A stretch of 64,000 nt of DNA. It comes from Phaeosaccion multiseriatum. Its lineage: Eukaryota > Ochrophyta, other classes. The stretch lies in the NCBI GenBank assembly GCA_965112735.1, contig OZ218957.1:2790001-2854000 (forward strand), read 5' to 3'. The translations under genes were made by a program, and so were the position numbers. The stretch's first letter is position 1; each line of letters begins with the position of its first letter. Under the pieces are notes generated by a model. It made no database searches, was not told where the DNA came from, and saw only the letters and a program-made list of their open reading frames with translations. Shown piece by piece: positions 1 to 13,553 of this stretch.

Positions 1-49
1 CCCATACACCTCCACCCACAACAGCCCGGGCCGTCTCCTTTCCCCGCAG

Positions 50-998
50 ATGTGCACTCTCTGGTACCGCCCGCCGGAGCTGCTCTTTGGATCCCGTGAG
101 TACGGCCCCGGGGTGGACGTGTGGGGGGTGGGATGTGTGTTTGCGGAGCTCATGATGAGAAGGCCGCTGTTTCAGCAGAACTCCCCTTCAGAGCTGCAGC
201 AGTTACAGAAGACGTTTCAGATCATGGGCACGCCTGTGCCGAGCAAGTGGAAGGTGAGGATGGGGGGTTGGGAGGGGGTAGGGGTGAGGGAAAGTGAGCG
301 TATTATGGTGCGTGGGGGTGGGGGGTGGATTGGTGGGTGGGGGGTTGCGTGTGAGTGTGTGCGTTTTTGTGTGTGTGTGTGTTGTCTGGTGTTTGTGCTT
401 TATCACAACCTCATGTTCCACCGTACCGCATAGAACAAAAGCGCCCGCAAACCACACATGCATTCATGTACGTACCCTCGTACTCACGCACCCACCCACC
501 CATCCCTTCCTTCCCCACCCACCCACCCACTTCCTTGCCCACTCCCTCTCTCTCTCACTCTCTCTCTCTCACATGCACCCACCCATATACCCACCCATAT
601 ACCCACTCATCCACCAACCCAACCCAACCCAGGACATGGGCTCCCTCCCCTCCTTCGTGGAGTTCGTGCCCCAGCCACCCGTCGATTTCTCCACCTTCCT
701 CACCGCCATCAGCGCAGAGGCCATGGACCTCCTTCAGCAGATGCTCCGCCTCAATCCTAGTGACCGTATTTGTGCTTCGCAGGCTTTGAGCCACGACTAT
801 TTCAAGACCAGACCAGAGGCCTCCCCGCCAGGGGATCTTCCGCTCCCTGTTGCTGCCCCTGCCCCTACCGCTTCGTTGTCGGCACCGCCGCCGCAACAGC
901 AGCAGCCTGGCGGCGACGACGTACAAGGGAAGCACCAACAGCAGCAGCAGGGAGGCACCACCGCTGCCAAGCCCTCAGTCAAGTCTCCCGCGTACTAG
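50..998 (+). CDS. CDK7: CDK7-like cyclin-dependent kinase (CDK-activating kinase), 3' part
   Basis: The C-terminal part of a Ser/Thr kinase; the gene begins before the window. Exon 50..253 follows a cag acceptor and reads LWYRPPELLFGSREYG, the P+1 loop and APE-like motif of CDK kinases, then DVWGVGCVFAEL (subdomain IX) and the GTP motif. A GT-AG intron (254..632) is followed by exon 633..998 with phase 0 joining. This carries the rest of the C-lobe (MLRLNPSDRICASQAL, subdomain XI, then DYFKTRP as in CDK7) and a low-complexity Gln/Pro/Ala tail ending in a stop at 996-998. CDK7 is the catalytic subunit of CAK and TFIIH, phosphorylating CDK T-loops and the RNA polymerase II CTD. The order GTP..W..M.SLP..V.F after the intron and YF.TRP.P match CDK7 better than other CDKs, but the N-lobe and cyclin-binding helix are not visible. 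Confidence 0.85.
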
Positions 999-2940
999 AC
1001 TGCCTCGGAGTGATCCCCACTCTCTCCTCCCCTCCTCCCCTCCCCTCCACCACCCCCCGCGGAGAGCCGGGGTGGCCGGTGTTGAAAGGCGCGAGAAGAA
1101 CGAGAGAAAGAGAGAAAGAGACGAGATGGACTTCTTCCTCCTCTTTTCTCTCGCACGGAACACCAACCCGAGGAACCGCCCGCAAGGGAGGGGTATGGGG
1201 TACGGGCATGGAGTGACGCCCCCCCCCCCCCCCGGAGAATGGAGGCAGGGAGGAGAAAGGGCTCTCCCGCCCGTGCCTTCCTGTATCTTTGCGGCCCCTG
1301 TCGGTGGTGGAAGGGTCAACGGAAGGTTCCGTGGCCAATGAGGAGGGCAAAGCAGCCGCGGGGTTTTTGTCGTCTTTCTTCTGTGCATTGGAGCGGAGAT
1401 GGACGGGGTGAGAAGCAGGCAGGCAAAGAGGGAGTGGATGGACAGTCTGAACAGCTCGCTCATGAGGCGTCAGCGCCTCCCTCCTCTCTGGAGGGGTGCG
1501 GTGTGGCGGCAACGCAAGCATGGAGATCGGAGGGGTTAAGGGGGATGCCGATGAGGAGCAGCAGGATAAGCACTTCGTGATCCAACACGAGGACATGAGC
1601 ACCACACAACAGCAGTAGCACAACAGCAGCTACAGCAGCAACAACACAACAGCAGCAACAGCATCAGCAGCAGCAGCAGCAGCACGGAAAAGACGCCGAA
1701 TGGAAGGGCCGAGTTTGTATCTCGAGTTTGTATCTCGAGTTTGTATCTCGCTCTCTTGTGGGCCTATGCAGCAGCATCCATCCCTCCCTCCCTCCCTCCC
1801 TCCCTCCCTGCCCTGCCCACCCACGCCCATGGGCTTCCAACTGGAGGAGGGAATGGCCGCAGAGAGGGATTGTGATGATAGGTGACGAAGGATGGATGAG
1901 CGCAGAGCACAGATACACACACCAAAGGATGAGCACAGCCACACACACCAAAGGATGAGCACAGCCACACACACCAAAGGATGAGCACAGCCACACACGC
2001 TAACGTCCTCAGGACTTGCACAGCTCTTTGGACACTATGCAAGGCGTACGGTCGCGGTGCATCGCATAAGTACTTCGCAGTTTCAGCTGGTAGGTAAAGT
2101 CAGTGGCACACGCACGCAAGCACACACAGGAGCTGAGGGGCCCCTCTGCTGCCATCCGAGGCCCCCTCTGCTGCCATCCGAGGCACCCTAACACACAGGA
2201 CCTGTCTCAGCTGCTCCGACGCGAAGCTGTGGGAAGCTGTGGGAAGCTGTGGCCGCCTTTGACTGAAGCTGCCTCTGCAGGGGCATCGATACATGTATTG
2301 AGATGGAGATCGATGGGATGAAGCCGTGTCTGTGCTACCTGCACCTGCGGGGGGGGGGTTGTTTGCTTCGCTGTCTTTTCATTTAGTAACTCTGCTCAGT
2401 ATGATTTCCTAATTTCCCTCTTTATTGTACTTACTGTACTTCTATACCAACACTACTATTGTACCAGCAATTGAAGCGTAGAGAGAGTGGTTGCTTCGCC
2501 CTACGATGTACATCCCTTTCGAGCATATACATCAAAGACAAACAAACTCTTTGTCTCGTGCCACCGTAACAGAGGGGCGATGGGGTATGCCGGCAGGCAG
2601 ACATGCAACCTTACCGCCCCTCTTATCGGTTACACACACACACACACACACGAACTGTTATATCAAACCATCACACACGTCCTCACCCTGCATTCCCTCC
2701 CTCCCTCCCCTTCAGCCCCCCACCCTGCCGGGCGTTGCTACTCCGCGCTCCTCTCTCTGCGAATGCGAAGTGCGTAAGTGCCCATCTCTCACCACCCTCA
2801 GAGCGTCAGAGACGAGGCATGCAAACACCTCCCTCTATCTATCCATCCATCCATCTATCCATCCATCCCTCGATATCGCTCCTCAGCCCTCAAAGGCGCC
2901 TTCATCGACATGCAAGTCGCTCTCCTCCATATCGAAACGT
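999..2940. other. Intergenic region between convergent CDK7 and TOP2, with short tandem repeats
   Basis: No supported gene. Both flanking genes end here, so it should hold their 3' UTRs. It contains several short tandem repeats: a 13-base gagtttgtatctc unit repeated three times near 1707-1750, (tccc)n near 1780-1808, a 26-base unit (cacagccacacacaccaaaggatgag) about three times near 1910-2000, a duplicated ctgctgccatccgaggc unit near 2147-2190, and gctgtgggaa three times near 2225-2250. ORFs across it are low-complexity and not conserved-looking. Confidence 0.6.
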
Positions 2941-5900
2941 TCAGTCCTCAAAGTCGCTCTCGCTGTCCTCCGCCCCGTCCTCCTCGCTGGCGTCGGAATC
3001 ATCGTCGTCGTCTTCCCCCTCCTCCTCATCCTCGTCATCCCCACCCATGGCAGCGTAATTCACTCTGGAGCGCTCCCTCCTCTTGGCCGGAGTGGTAGTA
3101 ACCATAGAAACCACGCAGTCCTCATCACTGTCCTCCTCCTCATCATCATCGCTGGGGGTAGCCGCAGCAGCAGCCTTCTTTCCTCCGCGCCCCTTGGCCT
3201 TGGGGGCAGCTGCTCCTGCCTCCTTCTTCGTCTTCGTCCTGACGAGCACCTTCCTCTTCCCTCCCCCTCCCGCTGCTGCTGCCGCAGTCGGCGCCTTGGC
3301 CTTCGGGGCCGCCTGCTTCTTTGGAGCCGAGGCCTTGGCAGCAGCCGGGGGCTTCCTCTTGGCCCCTGTAGCCCGCTTCACCGCCGCAGGTACGTGCTCC
3401 TCCTCCTCCTCCTCCTCGTCGTCGTCGTCGTCGTCGTCCTCCTCCTCGTCCTCATCGCTGAGGACAGCGTGCACCTGAGGGGCTGCAGCAGCGGCCCTGC
3501 GCTTGGCGTATGTCTTGGGCTTGGGCTTGTTGGCCAGGCTGTCCAGGGAGGCGAAGATGTCGTCCTCGTCTCCGTCACTGTACTCAATGCTGCCCCCGCG
3601 TGTGTCCTTCACCAAGTCAACCTCCTCTTCCTCTTCCTCCTCCTCCTCCTCCTCCTCCTCCTCCTCCTGCTGCTGCTGCTGAGGTGCCTTGGTCTTCTTC
3701 TGGGTCAGCTTCTTGCCCCCCTTAGAGGCCTTTGAAGGGGCAGCAGCCTTCGCCTTAGCCAAGCTCGTCTTGGCCTTCTTGCCTCCTCCGGCAGCAGGCG
3801 GAGCCTTTGCAGCTGGGGCCGACTTCTTGCTCTTTGTGCCGGCCTTGCCCGAGTCGTAATCGCTCTCATCGTCCTCGCTATCTCCCACGCTGAACACTTC
3901 GTCATCCTCCTCGTCTTCCTCGCTCTCCTCCTCTTCCTCGCCGCTGTCCCACTCCATCTGAGCCCTGACATTGACCGCCTTGACGGCCGCCGCTCTGGAG
4001 GAACGAGCACGCTTCTTCTCCGGTGACTTGAAGGTCGGGTCCACTTCCATCGCAACACCCTTGTCGGCTGCCCTGTCATCACCATCGTCCTCGCTGTCTG
4101 ACTCATCGCCCTCAAACTCATCCTCCTCCTCCTCCTCCGAGTCTACCTCCTTGGTCTTCTTCTTGGCCTTGCCCGCCCCCGCGCCCCCCTTGGCCTTGCC
4201 TCCTCCTGCCGGCTTCACTTTGAGGGGCGTGCCCCGGGGCCTCTTGCCGCTTGCTGCTGAGGAGGAGGCGGAGGAGGAAGCCGAGCTCTTGCTGGCGGCC
4301 TTGCTGCTAGCCTTGCTGCTGCCCCCCTTCGTTTTGGCAGCAGCGGTGGATGCCTTGGTCCTGGCACTTGCCGAGGGCAGGGCCTTACCGCTGCTCGCCG
4401 CGGCCATGTTCGCTCGGGCAATCTCAATCTTGCTCATGCCCTGCGATAGTCGGTCCATCTCCTCCATCTCATCTTCCTCCTCCTCCTCCTCTTCCACATC
4501 GGACTCGATGTCCACGACATCACCACCACCTCCACCTCCACCAAAGTCGAGGGCTTTCTTGACCACCCTGCTGCTCCCTGCCCCTGCCTTGCCCGCTCTG
4601 TTGCTGTTGCTGCTGCCCTTGCTGGCGCTGCCCTCGCTGCTGTTGCTCCCTCGACGTGCCGCCTTGGTGCCTCCTCCCCCACCCACATGAACTCCTCCAC
4701 ACACTCCAATCCTGCCCGCCTTCTCCGCCTCAGCGAACGAGATGGAGACCATTTCGCCGCCCTCGCAGGTACGGTACACATCCAACGGCTCCAGCGGTGG
4801 TAGCGCACTCACTGGCGGGGCCTTGTTACTCGCCCCCTTGCCCCCCTTTCCTCCCCTTCCCTTCCCACCCTTACCCTTGCCGGAATCCTCAAAGTCGGAG
4901 TCGTCGTCGTCGTCGTCGTATTCCTCACTGCCCTTCTTCTTGCTCCTTCCTCCTCCTCCCCTCCTACCCTTCCCACCACCACCTGCCGCCGCATTCTTCT
5001 TGGCAGCCCGTCTCTGCTTCTCCTCCTCCTGCCGCCCTTCCTCCATCCTCGCATCCAACGCATCCAACTCGCCATCAATGGCATCAAGGTCCGCCAGCCA
5101 CATGTCCGAGGGCTCCGTGGCCTTGAGGTCTGCCACCGCCTGCGTCTTCTGCGCCAGTTCCGCCTCCATCTGCTTCACCCTCTCCATGGTCAGGCTCCAG
5201 ATACGCATGCTCAGGAGGTAGTCGTAGCCCTTCGCCAGCCGACCGTAGTCGCTGCTCTCCTCCACTTCCTCGTCCTCGTCACTCCCCCCGCCCGCCTCAG
5301 CATCAGCCTGGTCAGCAGCCAGCCCCGCCCCACCCTTCTTCTTGTCGGGTAGGAAGAGGTCATAGCCCTCGGCCTCGAGCTCGTCCAGCAGGTCCTGCTT
5401 CTTGCGATTGGACACTGTGAGGGTCCGCTGCACCACCGCGAGGATGAAGCGCACCTTGTTGCTGAGCTTCCTCCACTCCGACTCCAGGACAGTCAGCATG
5501 TGAGCCTGAGTCCGCGTGAGAGAAAGAGAGAGAGAGAGGGGGGGGGGTAGGGGGGGTAGGGCAGACAGATACAAGGTGTGGGCACGGGCGTGAGTGAAGA
5601 AGAGCAAGCGATAGACACCATCCTTCTGCTTGCTCCAGGCCCTGCTTCAGACCTCCCTCCTCACTCCCCCCCCCATCCCAACCAACCCCACTCCACTTTA
5701 CGCACCCCCTCCTCGACTCAGTCTCTCTCCGTTTCTCACCTTCCTGCGGTCGTACCACTCAACGCGAAGGTCGTAGAAGGCTTCCATAATGTCGATGGGC
5801 GTCTCGTACCGCGTAATGGCGCTGCGGTGGTCAAAGAGCGTCATGTTGGTGGTGTTGACGGTGGACTCAATCTTGAAGAACTTCTCAAGCCCCCCGACTT

Positions 5901-8900
5901 GGTGCTCCAAACGGTCCAAGTCGGCAGGCAGCATGGTCACGATAAAGTGCACAGTCGAGTCGGTGTGATTCTCCTTGAAGTCTTTGATGCAGCACTGCTT
6001 CGCCGCTGCCTTGGCCTCCTCCTCCCCCTGCTGGCCGTCCCCTCCCCCCGCCGCTGCTTTGCCTGCCGCCTTGCCCTTGCCTTTGCCCTTGGTTGCAGCA
6101 GCACCACTCGCGCCGCCCGTTTTCTTCCCGTCGTCCGCGCCCACCAACAGTCCCTCCAGGAAGGTCTTGTATGTGCTGGTCCAATGCTTAACCGGCAGCT
6201 CCGTGATGACCACAGTGTCATCTTCCGTCCTCTCCAGCTTCCCTTGCACCACAAAGGCGCCATCTTTGTTGGCATCTCCCTTCTTCTTGCCCTCCTTGGG
6301 CCTCACCTCACCCCCAAAACCCCTCCACCACGGCTGCATTTGAATCATGCCCTTGCCCTTGATCTTACGACGCAGGTTGGCGACGATGTCTCTGGGGCAG
6401 TAGTTCGGCACGCTGGAGGACCAACCCGTGCCGATGCCCTCGCCTCCATTGACGAGCACCATGGGAATGACAGGCATATAGTACTCGGGCTCGATGGACA
6501 GGCCGTCGTCGTCCAGGAACTGGAGTGGGCGCGTCAGAAGGGGGAGGAGGAGGAGGAGGTGGAGGAGGAGGAGGAGTGGGGGGGGGGGGGGCGGTGAGGG
6601 TGAGGAGCAAGAGGGGATGGCAGCGAATTGGATCATCTCCTCCTGCTGGAGTGGAGGACCATTCATTCTGTATTGCCATCCAGCCTCCTGTCCCTGCCAT
6701 CTAGTGCCATCTAACCCACCTTGTGCAGCGGGCCGTCGTCCGGGTGAAAGATCATGGTGGCGATGGTTTCCAGTCTGGTGTAAATGTATCGCGCAGAGGC
6801 GGCGTCCTTGCCTCCCATGAGGCGGGTGCCGAACTGGCCCGATGGGTACAGCAAGTTGACGTTGTTGGAGCCCACAAAGTCCTGGGCCATACCCACAATG
6901 GTGCCTGGGAGCGTCAGAAGAGAGGGTGAGTGTCAGGACAGAGGGTGGGTCTCAGCAGAGCAGGCCATCGTGATTCTGGAAAGATCGAAGAACCAACTCA
7001 CTCACCTGTGAGCGAGGCCTCGCCGTGGTGGTAGGCGGAGTGCTCGGACACGTACCCCGCGAGCTGTGCCACCTTGATCTCGCTCTTGAGGTTGCGCTTG
7101 AGGCAGCTGAAGAGCACCTTGCGCTGATGAGGAGGGAGAGGGAGAGAGGAAGAGGAGGGGAGAGGATCAGGGGAGGAGGGCAAAAGGGTGGCAGGAACGG
7201 GGGGAGGGGTATGCAATCTGGAGAAGTCTTTTGTGAGGACAAGACCTCGACCTCACAACACAACACAACCCCCCCCCCTTCCCACCTACCCTACACCCTC
7301 CCCTCCTTACCCTACACGTCCTCATGGCCAGAACACCCGCCCCCCTACCCCATAATACCCTATATCCACCTGAGAAGGCTTGAAGCCGTCCACCATGGAG
7401 GGAATGGAGCGCTGATTGTCCGCCAGGCTAAAGAGGATGAGCTCTTCATTGACGAAGCTTGTGTACTTCATCGTGTCCACCTCGTAGGAGCAGTGCGTGC
7501 CGAGCTTGAAGGCGTTGAGCCAGGCCTTGCGGTCCTCCACCCTACGTTTAGGGGTTGGGTGGGGAGGGGGTGGATGGATGGAGTTGAAGAGGGGGAGGGG
7601 GAGGAAGAGGAGGAGGAGGGGGGAGAAGGAAGGAAGGCAGGGCATGCTTACTTCGTCAGTCAGGAGGTAGATACAGAGGAGGGGGGGGGGGAGATATCGG
7701 TGTCTGTCAGAGAGTGTAGACCGCTGGGAAGGGGTACCTCTCTGAGTGACAGTGCCACTCACGCACACACACCTCTTCTTGTCACACACAGCAACGCTGA
7801 CTCACCTCTTCTTGTCACACATATATACACACATACACATACACACAGCAACGCTGACTCACCTCTTCTTGTCACACACACACACATACACATACACACA
7901 GCAACGCTGACTCACCTCTTCTTGCTGAAGGCCATCTCAATGAGGTCCCCGTCCTGCCCCCCCTCCTCCCACTCGAAGGCGATAAGGTGAGTGCCTAAGT
8001 CACTGAAGTACTCCTTGGCCTCCTTGGCGGTGCTGGTGCCCAGACCTGCTCTCCATCCATCCCATCCCATCCAAGAGGCAGAGAGAGAAAGAGAGAGAGA
8101 GGGCAGAGCAAAACAGAGCCGGGCAGACGGTATTAGCTTAGTGAGTCAAGGAGGAAGAAGAATCTGACCCTGACCGAGACGTTGATCCATACCATCTGAC
8201 TCATCCATAGGGTACCATCCCCTTTCCCTCACCCTCCCATTCATTATGCCGTACTATTCATAGGGTACCATCTACCACTGACCCTTGTAGTACTTGATGG
8301 TCCATCCCTTGCCCTCCTGGTGCGAGCGTCGCCAAGCCTCGTACTCGGGCAGCGTGTAGAAGGCCTTGGACTGGCCCCTGCCATTGTTGTTGTTGTTGTT
8401 GTTGCTCAGGCCCTTGCTGACTTTAACGATGGGGGTGATGAACTCCTGCAGGAAACCGGGCACCTGAGCGAGAGAGGGGAGGAGGAGGGGGGGGAGAGTG
8501 AGGGAGGGGAGAGATAGTCCTGAGAGAGAGAGGGGAAGAGGGAGAGGAAAAGGGGGGGGGGGGCGGAGGAGCCACACAATACGAATAACCACATTACCTA
8601 CCTGTAGCAGCGAGGGCCAAAAGTTGTGAATGAAGTTGATGAGGAGGCCCTTGATGTGTGAGCCGTCGTGATCTTGATCGGTCATGATGAGCAGGTGTCC
8701 GTAGCGCATGCCCTGAGTGGAGGTGTACTCGGTGCCGTACTTGAGCCCGAGGATCTTGACCACATTGGTGATCTCGTCGTTGCCGGTCACCTGTGAGTCA
8801 GAGGGATGGGAGGGAGTAAGAGAGGAATGGTGGTAAGTGAGTGAGTCAGATTAAGGGAGCGAGCAAGAGGGGAGGATGGGGGGAGAGGAGTGAGTGAGTG

Positions 8901-10825
8901 AGCGAGTGAGTGAGCGAGTGTAGTGATTGAGGACAGGGAAAGAGTGAAAGCGAGTAGTGAGGAAAGTGACTGTGGGTAAATACAGAGATACAAAAAGCAC
9001 CCCTTCCTCCCTCTCTCCCTCCCTGACCTGCTTGGTCGTGGCATCTCGAACGTTGAGCAACTTGCCCTTGAGAGGGAACACCCCGTAATAGTCCCTCCCC
9101 ACCACCCCGAGGCCGGAAACGGCAAGCGTTTTGGCGCTGTCTCCCTCCGTGAGGATGAGCGTGCACTGCTGGCTCGCGGCCGTTCCTGCGCAGTTGGCGT
9201 CGTCAAGCTTAGGGATGCCTGTCAGCTTGCCAGATTTCTTGCCAGACTTCTTGCCCAGCTATGAGGTCACAAGAGAGAGAGAGAGGGGGGGGGGGGAGGG
9301 GAGAAGAGAGAGGAATGGATGAATGCGAAGCTGGGTCAGAAAGGGAATGGATGGGAAAGAGGAGAGGAGTAAAGCTGGGCGGATCAGCAGGAGAGTGGAT
9401 GCGATGAAGGGATGGATTGATCAGTCAGACGCCTGTGCGGACAAGTGGACTCCCCCCCCCAATACACATACACACACACACACCCACCTGCTGTTGAGAC
9501 TTGAACTTGGCCCAAGACAAGACCCTGTCCACCACGTCGCTCTTCTCCACCAGCTTGAGGAAGGCAGCGGACAGCACAGGCTTGGACCCAAAAGCAGTGG
9601 CCCTGGTGGTGAGGTTCTCCTTGGTCTGACTGTCAAAGGCCGGGTTCTCAATGAGGCAGTTGACAAAGACGCTGAGGTGATTCTTGATGTGGTTGGCCTT
9701 GACCTCTTCTTTGTTGTTCTTCTTCTTCACCACCGCCATGAGCTTCGTCGCCACCTGTGGGTAAGTGTGCGTGCGTGAGTGTGAGTGTACGTACGGGTGT
9801 GTGTGTACGTGTGTGGAGAAGCGAGCGTGTAAAGTTCAAGACACCGCCCCTCCAATCCCCTGCCCGTGCCCCCCCCCCCCCCTCTCTCTCTCTCCAGTCC
9901 CTCACCACCAACCTGATCGGCGATGAGCTGAACATGCGGCCCTCCCTTTGTCGTGCAAATGGAGTTGACGAAGGAGATATGCTGAAAGGACCCGTCACTC
10001 ACGCCCACACACACCTCCCACCGTCCATCCCCGATCACCTCCGAGGCTACGGGCTCCTCAAGTCCCTTGTACACAGATAGGTACGATTGAAAGCTCTTCA
10101 CCCCGAGACGGGTGCCGTTCAGGAACACCTGCGATGGGTCGTGTTGTGTCGTGTTGTGTGTGGGTGCGTGCGGGGGGGGGGGGGGTAGGGGAGAGGGGGT
10201 ATTCATTGACTTAGAGTAGGAATCACCTAGGAAACTGAAAGTGTGGGTAGGGGGAGAGGGGAGTGGATGGGGGAATGGGAGGGATGGGTTGGGTGTTTGT
10301 GTGTGTGCATGTGTATAGGTTTGTGTACGCGAGGCATGGGGACAAAGTTGACCAAGAGAGGAAGAGAGTGTTATTCCAAATGCCTCCCAACTAACCACAA
10401 TACAGCTCTGACTCCCTTACCATATATGCCTCTAACCACCCACCCAACTTAACGGAACAAACTCACTAACCTTGACTCTCTTCCCCTCGGACAGGCCCGA
10501 GCAGCCCGCCATATCAAAGGCCCTCTTGCTGAAGAGCGCTTCGATATCGTCATCCATGCCCGTCATGCCAAAGCGTGCCCAGTCCGGCGTGAAGGTGATG
10601 CACGTGAAGTCAGCGCCGCTGTACTTGGATATGGTGGGAGGCCTGTGGTGGTGCGGGAGGGGGAGGGAGGGAGGGGGTAGGGTTGAGGGAGGGAGGGAGG
10701 GAAGGGAGGGAGAAAGGGGGGCGAGAGAAGGAGGGACGGGGGGGGGGGAGCCCATCCCTGTCCAGCCCTGCCGCCCTCCACCCATTTATTACTCACATAG
10801 CACTGCCGCCCCGCCCCTCCCCTCT

Positions 10826-10861
<36 letters not shown>

Positions 10862-13553
10862 TCTTAGGTTGATTCCTATAAGTCAATATACTCCGCCCTC
10901 CACTCCCCTCCCCTCGTATGCTCTCGCTACTCACTCTTTGACTGTCATGTTGTCTCTGAAGACCTGCGTGTACTGCTTGCCCGAGTTGCTGTCCGCCGTG
11001 CACACCTGATGAGAGTTTGCAGTTCCAGATCGCATGCAGTTCCACCCAGTTTCAGTTCGTTAGTTTCTTGACTACTGACCTCGATATATCAACATCACCG
11101 AACATACCGAGACCACACAGAACGTTATCACATACCGATGTAACGCATCGATGACATCACATATCGACATAAAATATCGATGCTTACGTAAGTACTTGCC
11201 TCGAATTTGGTGGAGAAGATGTTGGCAAGCTTAGCCCCGTACCCGTTACGGCCCCCCGTGGTCTTCTTCTGCGCATCGTCGAAGTTGCTGCCTGAGGGTT
11301 GGAGTGGGCAGATGGCAGCAGATGGGGTGGATGAGAAGTGGACAGACGGGCGCATACGTGTGTGTGAGAGAGGGAGAGAGATAGAGAGAGACCTATTGAC
11401 AGATAGAGAGAAAGAGAGAGAGGGAAAGAGGGAGGGTGTACGCATGCTGGTCAGCAAGGCGCTGTACCATGTATCGAACGTATCGAATGGTGAACAAGAG
11501 GAAGAGTTGGGGCCATCGTTGGGGCCCTCACTGACATACGCACGGTACTGAGAGAGGCACAGGGGGGGGGGGGGGATGACTTCATTGACGCGTGTTTAAT
11601 TGACTTACCCGTAAGCAGGTTTCCGAAGATGAGCTCTGGCACGTAGCACTTGTGCTCCTGATGCATGGCAATGGGGATGCCGCTGCCGTTGTTCCACACC
11701 GAGATGGATCCACCAGAGCGGTCGACGGTCACCTGAAGGGGCGGGGGTGGGGAGTACCAGGGAGAGACAGAGGGGGGGGCAGGGGAATGAGAGAGAGAGA
11801 AGACAGAGGGTAGGGTGAGGTGGCAATAGTAGACGTGTTGCGACCCTTGCCTCATCGATTCATTTGCCTCCCCCCTGCCCTGCCCTCCCTCCCTTCCGCC
11901 CTTACCCCCCATCCGCTGCCATCCCTCCTCCCTTCCCTGACTTATTGTTACCTTGAGGGTGTCCATACCGGGGTCCCTCTGCTTGTTGTCAGCGGCGTTG
12001 ACAATGATCTCGTCGAAGATCTTGAACAGACCCGGCACGTAAGACACCACCCTGTGTGTGTAGGAGAGAGAGAGGGAGAGAGTGTAGGAGAGAGGGAGAG
12101 AGGGAGAGAGAGTGTGTATGTTTATGGGCAGGGGGGGAGAGGGGTTAAGAGAGGAGGAGGAGTTGAAAGGAGAATCAGAAGAGGAGGTAGACAGGCAATT
12201 CGGCAGGTAGACGCGTGACGGAGCGGAGGAGGGGGGGTGCCAAGCCGCCATCGGACACGGCTCGGGGGGGGCGTTATTTGTAACTGCGCGAAAGTGTGTG
12301 TTTTCTCGAGTGTAAGTAAGTGGGAGAAAGAATAAGAATGCGCATCTGCTTGCCACATGCCTGCCCATATGCTTGCCTGTTGACGAGCTTCTCACTGACG
12401 GAGTCGTAGACCCACATGGGTTGTGTCATCTGCTCACACGACCCCACTGCAAACGCAGCAGATGGATGGAGGCGTACGGACAAGAGCAGGAGGTAGGGAG
12501 GGGGGCGGGTCTGAGTCAGTGAACAGCATGTATGAGCTACAGTATCGAGTGGAAATTGCTTCCGAGGCCACACACATCTGAGGAGGGGGAATGGAAACAC
12601 CCTCATACTTTTCTTTAACCCCCCTTCCCTCATGCCCTATATGCCTCCACCCAACTCACGCCCCTCCCCTCCCCTCCCGCATGCCCCATATACCTCCACC
12701 CAACCAAACCCACCATACGAGTCGGGCCTGAGGAGGATGTGCTCGAGCTGAGTCTTCTTCTGATATATCTGTTCAATGCTGCGGCCCTTGCCCTTGGCCT
12801 TGCTCTTGCCGTGCTGCTGCTCCTCCTCCATGTCGATCACATCGACATCGGCCACGTTGACCTCGCCCAGGGGGGCGCCCTTGGCAGCCTTGGAGGTCTA
12901 ACGGGGGGGGGGGGAGGGGGAAGCAGAAAAAGTGTGAAAAAGTGCAGAGGCGGGGTGAGTGGAGCAATTAAAGTTCCAGAGAGGGTTAGGGTGAGGCCTG
13001 ATGTAGTGATGGAAGGAAGAGATATCGATGAAGGAGTGGGGAAGAACAAAGGTGCGAGTGCGAGAGAGAGGTGAGTGAGGGAAAGAGCTCGGGGGAGAGA
13101 AGAGCTTTGGCGGGAAGCGCTTCGTGAGAGAATAAAGTTGAGAAATCGTTCGCAACAGCGTAAAAGGGGCTCTGATGGGAGTGCCTCAATTACAAGGGCT
13201 TCCCATCAGAAGTAGATGACAGGGAGGAGCACCGTGGCTGAAGGAGGGGGGGGTGGGAGGGGGGGGGCTGACAAGGTAGGACTGGCCAAGGATGGGGGAG
13301 GGAAGAGGGAGCGGGAAGCAAGTCAGGTTGATTTGGCGCAGTCCGTCCCTTAGCTTCCCATATCTACTACTGTCCCTTTCCCCCAAGTCTTTTCTCGCAC
13401 ACCTCGGTGACAAAGCAACTCCTGGCTCCCTTCTCTGAAGGAAGTTTTGTCTGGGCGAAAGAGGGCAACTTTACACACCTTCTTGACCTTCTTGCCGGGC
13501 TTTGCGCGCCCCATCTCATTCTCCACGTCGTCATACATCATGGAGCTGCTCAT
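2941..13553 (-). CDS. TOP2: DNA topoisomerase II (type IIA, ATP-dependent), complete, 19 exons
   Basis: Passes one DNA duplex through a transient double-strand break in another; needed for decatenation and mitosis. Exons (read 5' to 3'): 13553-13479, 12897-12714, 12446-12377, 12051-11952, 11732-11609, 11291-11200, 11005-10935, 10642-10471, 10128-9913, 9754-9488, 9258-9028, 8790-8602, 8463-8283, 8045-7916, 7541-7370, 7123-7006, 6904-6720, 6519-5740, 5505-2941. All joins keep frame, giving 1,973 aa. Visible motifs: [16 protein letters not shown] near the N-terminus, GHKL ATPase [10 protein letters not shown] near residue 200, [14 protein letters not shown] near 495 and [12 protein letters not shown] near 572, and catalytic Tyr about 837 in ASARYIYT. 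Introns 3 and 6 use gcaag (GC-AG) donors. The last exon encodes the end of the cleavage core and then about 700 residues of Glu/Asp runs mixed with Lys/Ala/Ser. The start ATG is the first in frame after an upstream stop. Confidence 0.95.

Noticed and set aside
294-632. N-terminal part of the 234-codon ORF in the CDK7 region
   Set aside because: It is intron sequence (GT-rich, then CCCA repeats); kinase homology resumes only at 633.
2491-3735. Long + strand ORF of 414 codons rich in Leu/Val/Ser
   Set aside because: It is antisense to the last TOP2 exon; its composition comes from the complement of Glu/Asp and Lys/Ala codon runs.
5506-5607. N-terminal extension ([10 protein letters not shown]..) of the 888-codon frame holding the TOP2 tail
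   Set aside because: It is read-through of intron 18; the acceptor ctcag before 5505 and the conserved join [14 protein letters not shown] mark the true exon.
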